Position numbers and translations under genes: made by a program. Positions 1-12,800 of a stretch of 64,000 nt of DNA are shown here, piece after piece (within the stretch, counting starts at the first letter, position 1; every line of letters begins with the position of its first letter). The notes below the pieces were generated by a model. That model had not been told where the DNA came from. It made no database searches and saw only the letters and a program-made list of their open reading frames with translations. This DNA comes from Metridium senile. Its lineage: Eukaryota; Cnidaria; Anthozoa; Actiniaria; Metridiidae. Where the stretch lies: NCBI GenBank assembly GCA_949775045.1, contig OX459102.1, forward strand, positions 12,866,370 to 12,930,369, given 5' to 3'.

Positions 1-960
1 AATAATAACTAATGGGAAATGAGAATAATTGCCTAGATTGTACTCCTGAGACTAAGAGGAATATATATATAATATATATATTTCGCTTGAGCAAACAATC
101 ATAACTCAAACAGTGTAAGTAGCTGTTCAGTCTTGGCAAAGATTTAAAGAGTTGCTTTCTTATTCTGCATAGATTCTGCGTCGGCTATATCGCTTTTCAA
201 AAACATTCAATTCAACACTATTTTGCTCAAATTTTAAATAATAATATTTGTGCTACCGAGGAGTAATTAATATCTCACTATAACCTAGGGATATCGATTC
301 TAATGCTCTACCCCCAATGAGCGAAAAGTTAAATGATATATACACACATAATTATACGTCGCATAAATATTTATAAACAAGTTTTATTGTTTTCATGCAG
401 TTCTCTAAATATGAAAAATATAAAATTGGCTGGTTAGGCAGAACAGCAGGGGGAATTCTTTTGGAAGCTTAACCTCTTATTTGAAAATACTTTTTTTTTA
501 ATTTAGATGCGCACATTAGCTTTTGGCGATAATACAGGTTTTGTACGCTTATTGAGAAGTGCCTTCCGATTACTCAAGAGTTACTTATGGTTTCTCTAAT
601 TGATTGATGGAAAATCCATGCAGTTGCAACGGGAAAATTAGAGTTATATAGTAGGCACTTTTGGAACCACATATAAGCCTTTTGTTTACATTAACAAAAA
701 AAATTCAAAATGAATAATGCATCAATTCAAATTTAAACTAAAGTTTAGGAAACTAACAAACGCACTGAAGACTATAACTCAAAGATGGACACTTTCATAT
801 TCACATTTTTTTTTCAAATTAATAAAAACTTAATCAATAATAGTTATCAGTTCTTATTGATTGTTTGTTTGTTGTTTTAATGTGTGAAAAAAGGATTATT
901 AAAAAGGGAGGCACTCATGCAAGGCCTGAACTCTCTACCTCTATCCATTAGAACTATCAT
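1..960. other. Upstream A+T-rich sequence, nothing recognised
   Basis: No coding frame, RNA gene or clear repeat structure seen. It could hold the promoter and untranslated first exon of the long filamin form, but I cannot point to a start site. Confidence 0.5.
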
Positions 961-1150
961 TACAGCGCGACGCGCAAAAGTATGACCACTTTTAATATAT
1001 TCGCATACTTCTATGCACGGACTTTATGCTGCGAAACGAGTTTTTACACGCCTTATTCGGTAAAATCAGACAACTTCACATCAAATGTGTCTGTTTAAAG
1101 TACAAACTCCCGTGCATAAATTTGGTCATACTTTTGCGCGTCGTGCTGTA
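961..1150. mobile_element. TA-flanked MITE (mariner-like) with 26-bp inverted ends
   Basis: Terminal inverted repeats at 963-988 and 1123-1148 (CAGCGCGACGCGCAAAAGTA and its inverse, with one mismatch) lie between TA dinucleotides at 961-962 and 1149-1150. Inner sequence also pairs in part (TGCACGG against CCGTGCA). No open frame, so a non-autonomous element. The TA target and CAG end fit the Tc1/mariner superfamily. Confidence 0.8.
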
Positions 1151-1161
1151 AAACTTATTTT

Positions 1162-1446
1162 ATTTAAATCAACGTTTAATTTATAATATTTTTCTTAGTT
1201 TTAAATAAATTTATAATTGTTATTACAGCGTCTAGAATAACGATGAATAGGCGCTTTATAAGTATTATTATTACTAGTAAAGAAAAACTGTGCGGTTTTA
1301 ATCATTTTGCTTGGTTTAACTTTTGGTTGTTTCAACTTATTTATTTAAATTAGCGTTTAATTTATATTTTTCTTAGTTTTAAATAATTCTATAATTTGTA
1401 TTACAGCGCCTAGAACAGCGATGAATAGGCGCTTTATAAGTATTTT
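1162..1446 (+). repeat. Two direct copies of a repeat tail ending GCGCTTTATAAGTATT
   Basis: Positions 1162-1275 and 1344-1446 are near copies sharing TTACAGCG(T/C)CTAGAA and GATGAATAGGCGCTTTATAA, about 182 bp apart. The ending followed by ATT repeats resembles the 3' tail of SINE or LINE families in marine invertebrates. Classification is tentative. Confidence 0.6.
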
Positions 1447-1755
1447 TCTTATTTTAATTGATAATACAAAATGACTCGATTCTGGGAGAGGAGTACAATT
1501 AAATCGTAAATTGTAAAATGCAGAGTACCAATTAGTTTTTCAGTATATTATGAATAAAAAACGCACGATCTGTAAAATTTGTAATTAACAGACACTTGCC
1601 TAAAAGGCTCGTCCAAATTTGAAAACTTTCGAAACATTACTCGTACCTATTAATTACGTATTGTACTCAAGATCGTGCGATTTCCTATACTAATTAATCG
1701 GAAAGAATGCGATTTTAATCATTTTGCTTGGTTTAACTTGTTGGCTCTTTTCAGG

Positions 1756-1903
1756 ATGACCTCAAGGCGTTCTTATCTCTCGAGTGATAATGATAACGAA
1801 AGAGGCTCATCTCGCGCGTCGAGTCGCGTACATCCACGAACCTTCGAGTTTGAGCAATCAGAGGAAGAAATGACTACTCGCAGAAATCCACGAAGCCATT
1901 CAG
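1756..1903 (+). CDS. FLN: Filamin exon 1, start of long N-terminal extension
   Basis: The exon starts with an ATG directly behind a good acceptor (polypyrimidine tract, then TTTTCAG, then G-ATG), so a 5' untranslated exon probably lies upstream. The ATG has A at -3. It codes about 49 residues beginning [19 protein letters not shown], rich in Ser, Arg and Glu, with no recognisable fold. The donor is CAG|GTAAAC, phase 1. The frame is open for 27 more codons upstream, so the start is not certain. Confidence 0.6.
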
Positions 1904-4900
1904 GTAAACAAGGCAGCCACGCAAAATACTCATTCATTTTTATTATTGTTTTGTTTGCCTACCTGAAAGTTCCCCAATTTCTCTTTTCGTTTTTGTTATC
2001 CAGGTAACGAAGATAGACACAGCGTCACGGGTCCCCACAGTCCGGTACTCAGTCGAGATGCACCCGTCTATGTCGAAGAGTACACGACTACATACACGAA
2101 GACCGTCCGAAGCACCGAACACCTCGATTCAATTCCGAAAGATCCCGAGCCGTTACGATTTCCGCACGACTTTGAAAGTCTAGATGACGGGAGACCACAC
2201 AGTTTCGCGTTCGATGATCTCGATAAAGATTCCTCGCTACCTGGCTTTAACTCTGATAGATTTGACTTTGGATCAAGTGGTAATGGAAGCCCACGGAGAT
2301 CTAAAAGTCTGTCGTCGTTCCAAGATGCCGATGATGAGGATTATGGTTTCGTTGCAGTTCCTTATACTAAATCACCTACACCTAAAATGGGCGATCGAGC
2401 AGGGCGTGTCAGTACACGTGGTGGGACGGTACTAAAATCCATAGAGAAATGGGAAACAGAGAGTTATTCGACTAGTGGGAATCTGTATAGGAGTTCGTCG
2501 GAAAAACGTCTGAATGGAGTGGATCATTCTTCTAAAAGGTAAACAAGTACAAGAAGCGTTTTCAACAATAGTCCCCTTCAAAGCTCCCTGCGCCATCTTG
2601 AAAGGTAGCCGAGCCTTTGCATCGAAGCGAGATGAACGTGGAGCTTGCAATGATAGAGACACGTGAATAATTGTCCCGCAAGGAGTTAAAGGTCTTTATC
2701 ATTGCAATTTAAGCTCAACGTTCGTCTCGCTTCGATGCAAAGGCCTAGCTACCTTTCAAGATGGTGCAGGGAAGGTAAAGGGGAATATTGCAATTAGGAT
2801 TACCGTTTTAGCATTCCATAACTGATTCGGTCTTTTAATGATTATTGTTTATGTGACATTTGAAACTTTTGGGGCGGTAAGAAGAGTTGATATTGATCAT
2901 CATCACCAATGATTACTCCAAAACCACAATAATTCCTACCAGTGCCAACATTATCACTTGCAACTTCTGCGTGATACATTTTGAGTGTATATGACGTTTG
3001 GCCGTGATCATCATTATTGAATACTTCAAATCATAATCCTTACTGCCAGTACCAACATAATCATCAATATGTATAATTTGAATTATGAACATCATTATCA
3101 ATTTAGCCTCGTTAAAGTGGTTTCTATTGTGTTAACCACCACTATATAGATCATCCTAACCATTATCATTACTATCACCTAACACCTCCGCAGGCAACTC
3201 ATTTTTCACTTTTGGGATTCGTGTTTCACAGAAGAGGAGAACTAAACGAGGGGGAGGGGGTTCGTCCCCAGTCAACCTCTTTCGTATACTTCCTCAGGAA
3301 TCCCAATCAAAAAAGAGGAGATAGGAGTAGCTTGTGGAGGACACCCACATCACTATATATGACCCTTATCATTGTTGATCACAATTATATCACATTATTA
3401 TCATTAACTTTATCAGAGACGTCGATGTCGCAGCATTAAGAGCTCAAAGTTTAAGAGAACTTAGCAACACGTTTTCACCAGATGCACGAGGGGTGACAGT
3501 TGACTATCAAGTATCTAGTGAAGTAGAGAGTACACCAAGTAGAGACTGGGAGGACAGCTGGGAGGACAGGGTTGATTCCGTATACAGACAACATAGTACA
3601 GAGGTAAGGAGAAATTCTTATTTGATTTTATATCACTGCATATAGTTGACTGATATTGTTTACCCTGATGATTGGCTAGCAGTCCGAGATCTTGGTCAGT
3701 TATAAAAATACAGGTTGATGGAACGTGTTTTTTAAAATGGTATTATGTTGTTTTAAAATCATTTTTTTTTTCCTTTTACCATGATAAACATTTTGGGAGT
3801 TGGGAGTAGGGGCGACGGTTACATGGGCAGCAATTTAAAAAAAAAACGCTGAGCAAAGAACTTGCTGTGGCATCAAAAGCTACGTCATTTAAATTCAAAC
3901 TCTGGTTGGTCTATTATAAGAACTCCCTTCATCCAAACACTTTAAACAGCACGTACGCTATGAAATCGATACATAATCACGCAAATAAAGGATTTATATG
4001 AATTGAAAAATAAACTGTGCATGGGGAGATTTTATTTCCGGTCACTGCGGGAAGCCTGGGACTGACTGTGGGTATTAAAAGGGCTTTATATTGATAATGA
4101 GTAACAGCAAACACGAGACAAGAATTAAAAAAAATATTTTCACGATTAATGCAGTATCGAGCGAGCCTATGTTTTTGGTGAACTTTATTATTGTGTCAAA
4201 TATACCAAACCAAACCAAACCAAACCAAACCAAATTGAACTAAACTAAACTAAACTAAACTAAACTAAACTAAACTAAACTAAACTAAACTAAACTAAAC
4301 TAAACTAAACTAAACTAAACTAAACTAAACTAAACTAAACTAAACTAAACTAAACTAAACTAAGCTAAGCTAAACTAAACTAAACTAAACTAAACTAAAC
4401 TAAACTATTCCGATCCATGTTAAATGAATATCAAGCTTAGAAAAAGGCTTGTAATGTATAGTGACCCCACATCGTATGTTTCGTCTCCAGTAGAGGAGTA
4501 CACATATCAATATCAATTCTGAATGTGGCCAATATATTTGATTCATTATCGCGGGTTTCGGAGTACATCGGATACTTGTGAGAATGACTGAAATGCAAGT
4601 TTGTTATGAGAAAAAAGTCACTGATTGTGAAGAGCTCTTGAAAGTAGACATATCGTTGAAGCAAGATAGATATTATATATAGAAAATAAATTTTGATACC
4701 CACTTGATAACATGCACTACATATACTCTGAAACATACTTTGCGACCTTGATAAACATTAAATTTATCCCTTTTTTCAAATATTAGAACATATATCAATA
4801 CATGTTTTTTCAAAATTGAGGACCCCTGATTGACAGAGCAATTAATATTTCTTTTTTATTACGGGTCAATATATATCAAAAGTTGTAGCCAATAAGCTTA

Positions 4901-6814
4901 ATAACTTAATTTGCTTAATTTACTGAACAAGCTTAACTGCTAGCTTTTTCTTATATGTATTAACAATTTTTTGTGGCACCTAGTAAAAGTAAATTAGCTC
5001 CATCAACTTTTAAAATTTACTTTTATAATTTACAGGTACACCCCACTAAAATAACTTACCATTTTAAATAGTTAAAAAAAATTAAAAAAGGATACTAAAA
5101 AAATACCGAAGAGTTATTTTTGATATAAATTAAAATTTTTCGACCCCCTAGCTGAACTAGATTAATGCGTCTACTTAATGTATTGTTTACATATTGTACA
5201 AGATCATGAATCATTAGAAGGGATATATTGACTTTTGGACGTACAGAGACCACTGTAGACCAATATCAAAGAAATGAGAATGACATTTTAGACCCCCGGT
5301 TAGAATCATATGGGAAACTGAATTCATTTCATGCTAGATCTACATTGCGTGACCTTTGCCTTAGTCACGCTTTCAGAACACCGAATTAGATGAATATAAA
5401 TTACAATTGGAGTTTATATATTGCGTGACCATAGCTGTTTGCATGTTTTCGAGTGTTTTTCTTTTCTTTTCTTTTTTTATTTGTCACGCAATCATATTAA
5501 TACAAAATTAACCAAATTAAACAAATGAATATAGTTCGATTTACGAATGAATGTAGAAAAAATGAATAAATGTAATAAAAAAAAAAATGATTCGGCAAAA
5601 ATGAACATGTGAGTTGTGTGCCAAAATGTTTAACGTAGAGTTAGTGAATGTGAGTTTCCCCAATTAGTATGGCACTTGTATCTGCATGCTAAATACATTG
5701 AGACGTTGAAAAAGTGATTTATTTATTTATTCATTGTGTGCGTGTATGTGTGCGCGTGAGTGAAGAAATGAATGAATGATTACATGAACGAACGAATGAA
5801 TGAATAAACGAACGAACAGTTTCAACATGCGGCAAATATTCTAGGAATGCTATATGCAACAAACATTTGATTTGTTGTAACATGTCATTATTTATTTATG
5901 AAACTACGTAATATGTCTCTGTGCTACATGTCGGCATGCAAACTGTCAATCTTAAGCTCACATGTCTTGTTGTGAAAACTTCCTTATGTTATCTTCACAT
6001 GATAGACTTTTCTAGACTACGGAAACAAATGTCTTCAATATTAACGATGCAACTGTTTTCATGCAAAAAGTCACTTTCTAGTCTTACTGTTAAGTGAACC
6101 CCATATAAAACTACATATTTTAAATGGGAATTGGGTGAGTAAGCTAGCATGGGCTGCGTCGGTGTTTGATATTTAAATACTCCGACAAAGGGCTAAAGCT
6201 CGAAACGTCAGTTAAATCAACATTGTTTACAGTGTTACAAATTTCGATAGGAAATAGAATGAAATTTGTAAAAAAAGTTTAAACTCATTTATTATGTCAG
6301 ATAACTTCACCATTATTCATTCAATCATTCATCCATCCATTCATTGGATTTCATTCATTATTCATTCAATTAAACAATCAATCAATGCATCAAATCTTTC
6401 ATTCATGTTCATTCATGTTATGACTTGATTCAAAACGAACGCTGTTTCGCCATGTGTTATCACGAATAGAAGTTTCTCGATAACACAGGCATCCCAGCGA
6501 TAGGTTGGAACCCATTATCATTTACACGTTTTTCAAAAACTTTTGTCCTAGCTTTAGCAACAAGCATCAAGCCAAGACCGAAATGATTGCTGACTTAACA
6601 TTTATAATGTATAGAAATATATATTTGTTTTTGAAGAAGTAATAACAAAATGTAGGTATACATTATCTGAACACAAAACAACATTCATTTCGGTCTTGGC
6701 TTGATGCTTGTTGCAACGACAACGTTTTTTGACATACGTGTATGTCACTCTGTCCACAAATTGATCCCACTTATTTTTATATATAAAAAAAACTTTCTAG
6801 AACGAAATTTTACA

Positions 6815-6851
<37 letters not shown>

Positions 6852-9800
6852 GGTAAGTAAATAAGTAAGTAAGTAAGTAAGTATGTAAGTAGATAGGTAA
6901 GTTTATACGATGTATAAACACAGACGTATTCTAATTATTCCTATTCTTTGTAACCTTGTTTGTTTTGACATTCACTCAGGCTTGCTATAATAAAGTGACC
7001 ATATAAGATCTTTGTTGATTTGAACATGAATCCTACATGCTGTGGTAAGCATGCGCAGTATGGATAGAATGGATGTTTTTGCAAAAGAAACCATTCAACT
7101 GTTGCAGAACAATGTTGCAATTAACTGATTCAATTTGGCTTACATATTTGTGAATGGTTTATTCATCACTTTAAAATTGCTGCAAGACGGACGGACGGAC
7201 GGACGGACGGACGGACGGACGGACGGACGGACGGACGGACGGACGGACGGACGGACGGACGGATGCACAAGACAGAACACAAGAAAGAGAAAAAAACAAA
7301 ATGGAGAAACGTGAAAAAAAAAACCATTTAAACAAACAGATAGAAACACCACCCCGTGTACCAACCTCGAGGTTGCCCGTGTACATTCGATTTAACAGAC
7401 TATTAGCTAAGGGACGGACCATTAGATATTAAATTCGAGCACAGCCTTAAACCTTGAAAACAAATATCGTGCACAAGAAAAGCTTCTGAAACAAATGTCT
7501 TGCAAATCAGAAATAAAATCTTGCACAGAGGACTAAAAAAAATTCCTGCACAAAATATGGTCCGTCCCTAAGTAAGCGGAATTTCTAAACAAACAAGTAA
7601 ATTACACGAAAATATAAATAAACAAAAGAAAAGAAAAGAAACAAAATAGAAAAATACACGAACGAAACAAACAAACAAACACACCATTCAAAAAAAGAAA
7701 CCAGACAAACAAACAAGTGCATTGATATCAATTTAAACAACGCAGAGGCCAAGATCACCAGATCACATCAGATCACATCTAGGCCGCTATCTATCCAATC
7801 TGCATTCATAATATTAGTTGTCTGAATATTGTCTGAATTGGCATATGTCGTGGTAAGGCATCCGGTGTAATTTGTCTTCTTTGATAACAGCGGACTGATA
7901 AGGGCTAGATTTATATCCTAGCAAGCAGAAGAGCCCGGTGAAAAATAGAATAAATAATTGATAGAAATCGCGCTCTCTGATTGGCTGAGACGCGATCTCT
8001 ATAATTCAGCAGAGTAGAAAACGTTTGATTTTAGCTCCTGAATATTTGATTATATTTGATTATATTTTATGACATTTTATGACATTTTATGACATTTTGT
8101 TATACAGTTATTTGATTATATTTTATCGAATATTTCATCCTGAATATTTTATCAAAGTACCAAGAAACTCAATAGAAGTACTCTATAAAGTTTTTGTGCT
8201 CTCTATATAAAGTTTTTGATTATAATATATGATTTTGTTATCACATTTTATTATGTCTATGTTTTTATATTCTTTTTTCCATATTTTCGTAAATTTGTTT
8301 AGAAGTTTTACTATATTTTATGGTTCAGTCAATACAGTGTTTTTTTATTCCTTTTCCAAAAAACCCATGTTTTCATTCAGTAATCATTTAATACAGCTCC
8401 AATACACCCGGGAATACAATGTTATCAGCCTCTAAAAATTGTAATGACATCTCAGTTCAGAAAAAAATGACCCTGAAGGCTTTCTTTTATTAATGTCTGT
8501 CGACTTTGAAGGCTATATTTTACATGGATTTGACGCAGGCTATGACACTAATACAATATTGTTAGTCATTTCACAATACATAAAAAGCTTTTTTCATTGT
8601 AAATAATTTATATATTTTGTAAATTGTTTCTTAAAAGTTTCAATAAAGTACCTATTACCTATATGTTCCTCTTGGAAACGTCTGAGACGATTTAAAAATG
8701 AAGACATTTTATACTTTCCTTCCATTTTTCCCGAGTGAAATGGTAATATATTAAAAAATATCGCGTCTAGTTTTTGGATTTTTTTTGTCAACCCAGACAA
8801 GCAGATATTCGACTAATAACTTTTTATGTTGGTTTTTTACAATTTTCAACATTCCTTTATATTACAATATATAAAAGAATGTTGATTATTGTAAAAACAA
8901 CAACATTGCTTTCTCTCCTGTCTTTTTATATTGGTCCACAAGTGAAAAACGAGAATTTGTCTACACAATGTAACGCAACGTTTTTCTAGACGATGTAACG
9001 CAACGAAACAGTAGCAAATGTAACCAAACTAAACAACTTGGACTATCCAAAAAACTAAGGGAACATGTTACAAGAAAGCGTTAGGAAGCGGCATAAAAAA
9101 AAATATTGAAAAGCAAAACAAAAGAAAATGACATTTTTCTCGGTAAAATCAATCAATTACCAGACAAGAAAAAACGATTAATTCAGGATAAATTCTTCAT
9201 TACGTTAATAGTTCCTAGCATAGACAGCACAAATACGTCTAAAAAGGTCATGTTTACATTTTCTACTATAATAATCAAGAAACGTTTGCGGAGAGCAGTC
9301 TCAAAATAGCGACAAAATCTAAAGAATTTGATATTTTCGGGTTTTCATTGTGACGTGTATGCATGGAATCCGAACAATGTTCTAGAGGCTTCGGTCAATG
9401 TTCGTCATTCTAAACAAATCCGGTCCCCTGACGATTTACTTCGTAACAAGGTCGGTAGTTACGATAAGGAGTCGCCTTCCTAATATGGTACCGATGTCCT
9501 TTCGTTACAATGTTGCAAAACTCGTGTTCCTTATATGGTGTTGAAGGTGGTCGGCAATTTTTGCCTTTTTGCTAAGGCTCTTCCAATATGTTTTTTTTCG
9601 TTTTGTAAAACAATATTTAAAACAACAATAATAACTTTATCCAGGTAACTGGACGACTGTTATATTATGAAAATATTTAATAAAAAACCTTATTAATATC
9701 AAAATTGGATACTACAATTGAAATTAAATAAGTTTGTTGGTCTGTCTGTCTGTCTGCTTCTTCTTGACATGTCTGTCTGTTTATCTGATTGATTGTTTCC

Positions 9801-12800
9801 ATTTACTTTTCTTTTTTCTTTGTTTCGCAGTAGATATCGGAAATTAATTTCCACCCCCTTTCAAATTCACAAAACTTTGCATTTCCGAACACAAAGCATT
9901 TTATTCAAAGTTCAATTTAAGCAAATGATTTGTCACGTGGAATATAAAGTTGCCAGTTTATTCTAAGATCATATCATCAAGATACGGAAAAGAGTTCAAT
10001 GTTATATTCAGATTTTATCTACCGCCTAAAATAATAGACGATGACTCACGGGGTATAGAGATCTCCAATGACTCAAAGGGGATAGATCTCCGGTGACTTA
10101 CGGTTTTATTCAGATATTATGAAAACAATTGAATGATTCACGAGGGTTTGGTCGCCACGCCGTATTTTCTGGCAAGGCCGGCGAATTGAGACTGGCGGGG
10201 GATGCCCGGTTTCAGTCAAAGTTTACAAAAAACAACTGAGTGACTCACTAAGGTTTGGTCGCAACACCGAGTTTTTTTTAATTCTCAACAGGGCCGACGA
10301 ATGTTTAGAAATTGCTAGAGCGATGATTTATAAGAAAACCACGATGCAAGGGGCGTGACAGCAGACGATTATGCCTGCAGAAAGGCGGGCAATAGTAGCG
10401 CCAATATCGTCATTTACAGCCACTGAAGTATTTGTGGTTTTTATGGCGCAAATTGATCCCCTTGTTGGATCATAGAAGTGGTCAATTGAGGCTGGATTAG
10501 TATGAAATAGTTGAAGTATATTATTTATAGTGACGCATTTTATTTTTAATCGAATATGTTATTTTTGTTTTATTTTTAACAAAGTATTTTATTTTTAACA
10601 AAGTATTTTATTTTTAACTAACGAAGCCTTTTGTTTCTAATTTCTTAAAGTGGAAGTATCCCTAGCGTCCCGCGTGCGTCTAGATTGAATGTGCAAAGTG
10701 GATCATAGACATTTTCATCACTATCGTTAGCATCATCATTATCAAGTTGTCAGTATTATTAGATAATTTTACCTGGTGAAATACATGAATAGCATAATTT
10801 TTATCAAGATTAAAAAACAATTTCATTTTTGAATATAATTTGTGTTATTTATTATATTTTTCTCTCAAGTCCGTGACACATTCCTAATGATTATTTCAAC
10901 TTGATGAAGTGTAAATGAAAATAGGGTAATAATGCCGTGATTTGTTTTTAAGCCAATTTATTGGTCACCCTAACTAATCGACCACTTTGCTCCGATACAA
11001 CTGTGGGTGTTCAGTAACACAACGATGTCCCTGGTCATCTAAATTATCTGTTTCTTGTTCAAGACGATTTTTACTATTTTTCTCGATAATAAACTTAACT
11101 ATGTACTAAAAGGAACGTTAAGTCTTAATTTATGGTGTTAGTTTGGATGTTAGTGGCTTGAATTTGTCGGCTGGTAGCGCATTCATGATCGAATTTTGTA
11201 ACACGATGTTGACATAGGGATTGACGGAAATGATAAAATGTCACGATCATTATATTCACGTAACGAACGCACGGTAGCATTTTTAACATGTAAAATCATC
11301 ATCTTAAGCTGAATTGTTCTATTTTCTTTCAGGGGAAGGAAAAGCTGAAAGGAAGTCGCAGCGTAACGCCACAGTTTCGTGAAAATGGACACAAGGTACG
11401 TGACTAGATTGCGTGACAATCACGACAGAGCTCTTGTAGTTTACATACAATGTTTTGACGTAATGTCGGTCTGATGTTACCTACATCTAGAATTCCAACA
11501 AGCCCACCCGCCTCAGAATTCCTTAACCTAGCCCTCCAATTGGCTTTGGAGGTATTTTTAAGACAACCAAAAAGGATAACACGAGTGACATTCGCACTCT
11601 TTCTCGCCACTGCTCATACTGGGCTACCGTATACTAGCTTCGTCTGGCCGAAAGAGTGAAGTAAACGAGGCTGGCTGTTGCTTCGCTCCGGCCTGGTTTT
11701 ATTTGAATTGATTCTGGAAATTTGGCAAGCTACTTTGGATTTTTCCCGCTGGGCTCGCCGACATGGCCATGGACCCCAATAGGATGGATGTAAGGAAATC
11801 TCTCGTGCGTTATAAGAGCTGCTCGTAGTTTTGGCTATTTCGATGCGTTCAAGCGTGTATGTTTTGTAAACATAAATAATTCATAGGGCCAGTGATTGGT
11901 CGTAAAGTTTCCTCTGTTGAGAGTATAACTAGACATTTTCTGTTTGGATAGTGTGCTCCGAACTTGTGAGAGAAAGTAGGCGGTTTCAGTTCGAAGTTTC
12001 AGAAGTTGGTTGTGGAAAGGTTGTCGAAGTGATAGCGGTTTAGATTATAACTTGCTTCTTTCTATCCTTTAGGATTTTGAAATGCCCGATAGTGCAGACC
12101 CCACTGCGGCCGATGCCGAGTGGAAGAAAATTCAACAAAACACATTCACTCGTTGGTGCAACGAGCATCTTAAATGTATGAACCAGTACATCTACAACCT
12201 AGAAACCGATTTATGCGACGGTTTAAAGCTTATATGTCTACTCCAAGTTCTCTCGCACAAAAAGCTCCCTCGTCATACGAAGAAACCAGTGTTCAAGTCC
12301 CAAAAGATAGAGAACGTGTCTATCGCTCTAAAGTTTATTGAAGATGAGAATATTCGACTTGTTAACATCGGTAAGTGATTGAATTTTATTCGGGTAAGAT
12401 AGAGGGAGGTTAGAAAATTATTATTTCAGATAAGAACGAGGAATTATGATTAATATGCAACTACAACCGTAATTTAATATCACTGAGCCACTCGACAAAA
12501 CCAAGACCTTCTTGAAAATTGGTCTGCCAGTCTTGTGTTCGCTCAAAATATGTGCATATCATTTCAAACCAGCTCTCAAACTATCATTGGATGTTAGGAA
12601 ATCGATGGAAAAGAGTTTCAGCGCGAGTTCGAGCGGCTTTCAAACGTTTTGCTTGATTTAATGCAACAGTCTGATCATTTCAGAATGTTGATCTAATCAT
12701 CTCACAACTGCCATATTTAGGCATTGAATTCGCGTCCAACACGACTCCATATGTTTACTCCATTCCTAAGAAACGATTCTCTATTCGCTGAATAAAGTTC

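Larger units (their letters stand above)
3604..11332 (+). other. 7.7-kb intron filled with repeats
   Basis: Intron between filamin exons 3 and 4. Besides the repeats listed separately, it is A+T-rich with short reiterations: ATTT/GAAT runs at 5700-5820 and 6300-6420, a GACATTTTAT triplet near 8068-8100, and an AACAAAGTATTTTATTTTT tandem near 10570-10617. No exon was recognised inside it, though a small one could be missed. Confidence 0.6.

Noticed and set aside
7140..7422. Two minus-strand frames coding SVRPSVRP repeats
   Set aside because: They are produced by the (GGAC)n array; no start context, splice sites or family features.
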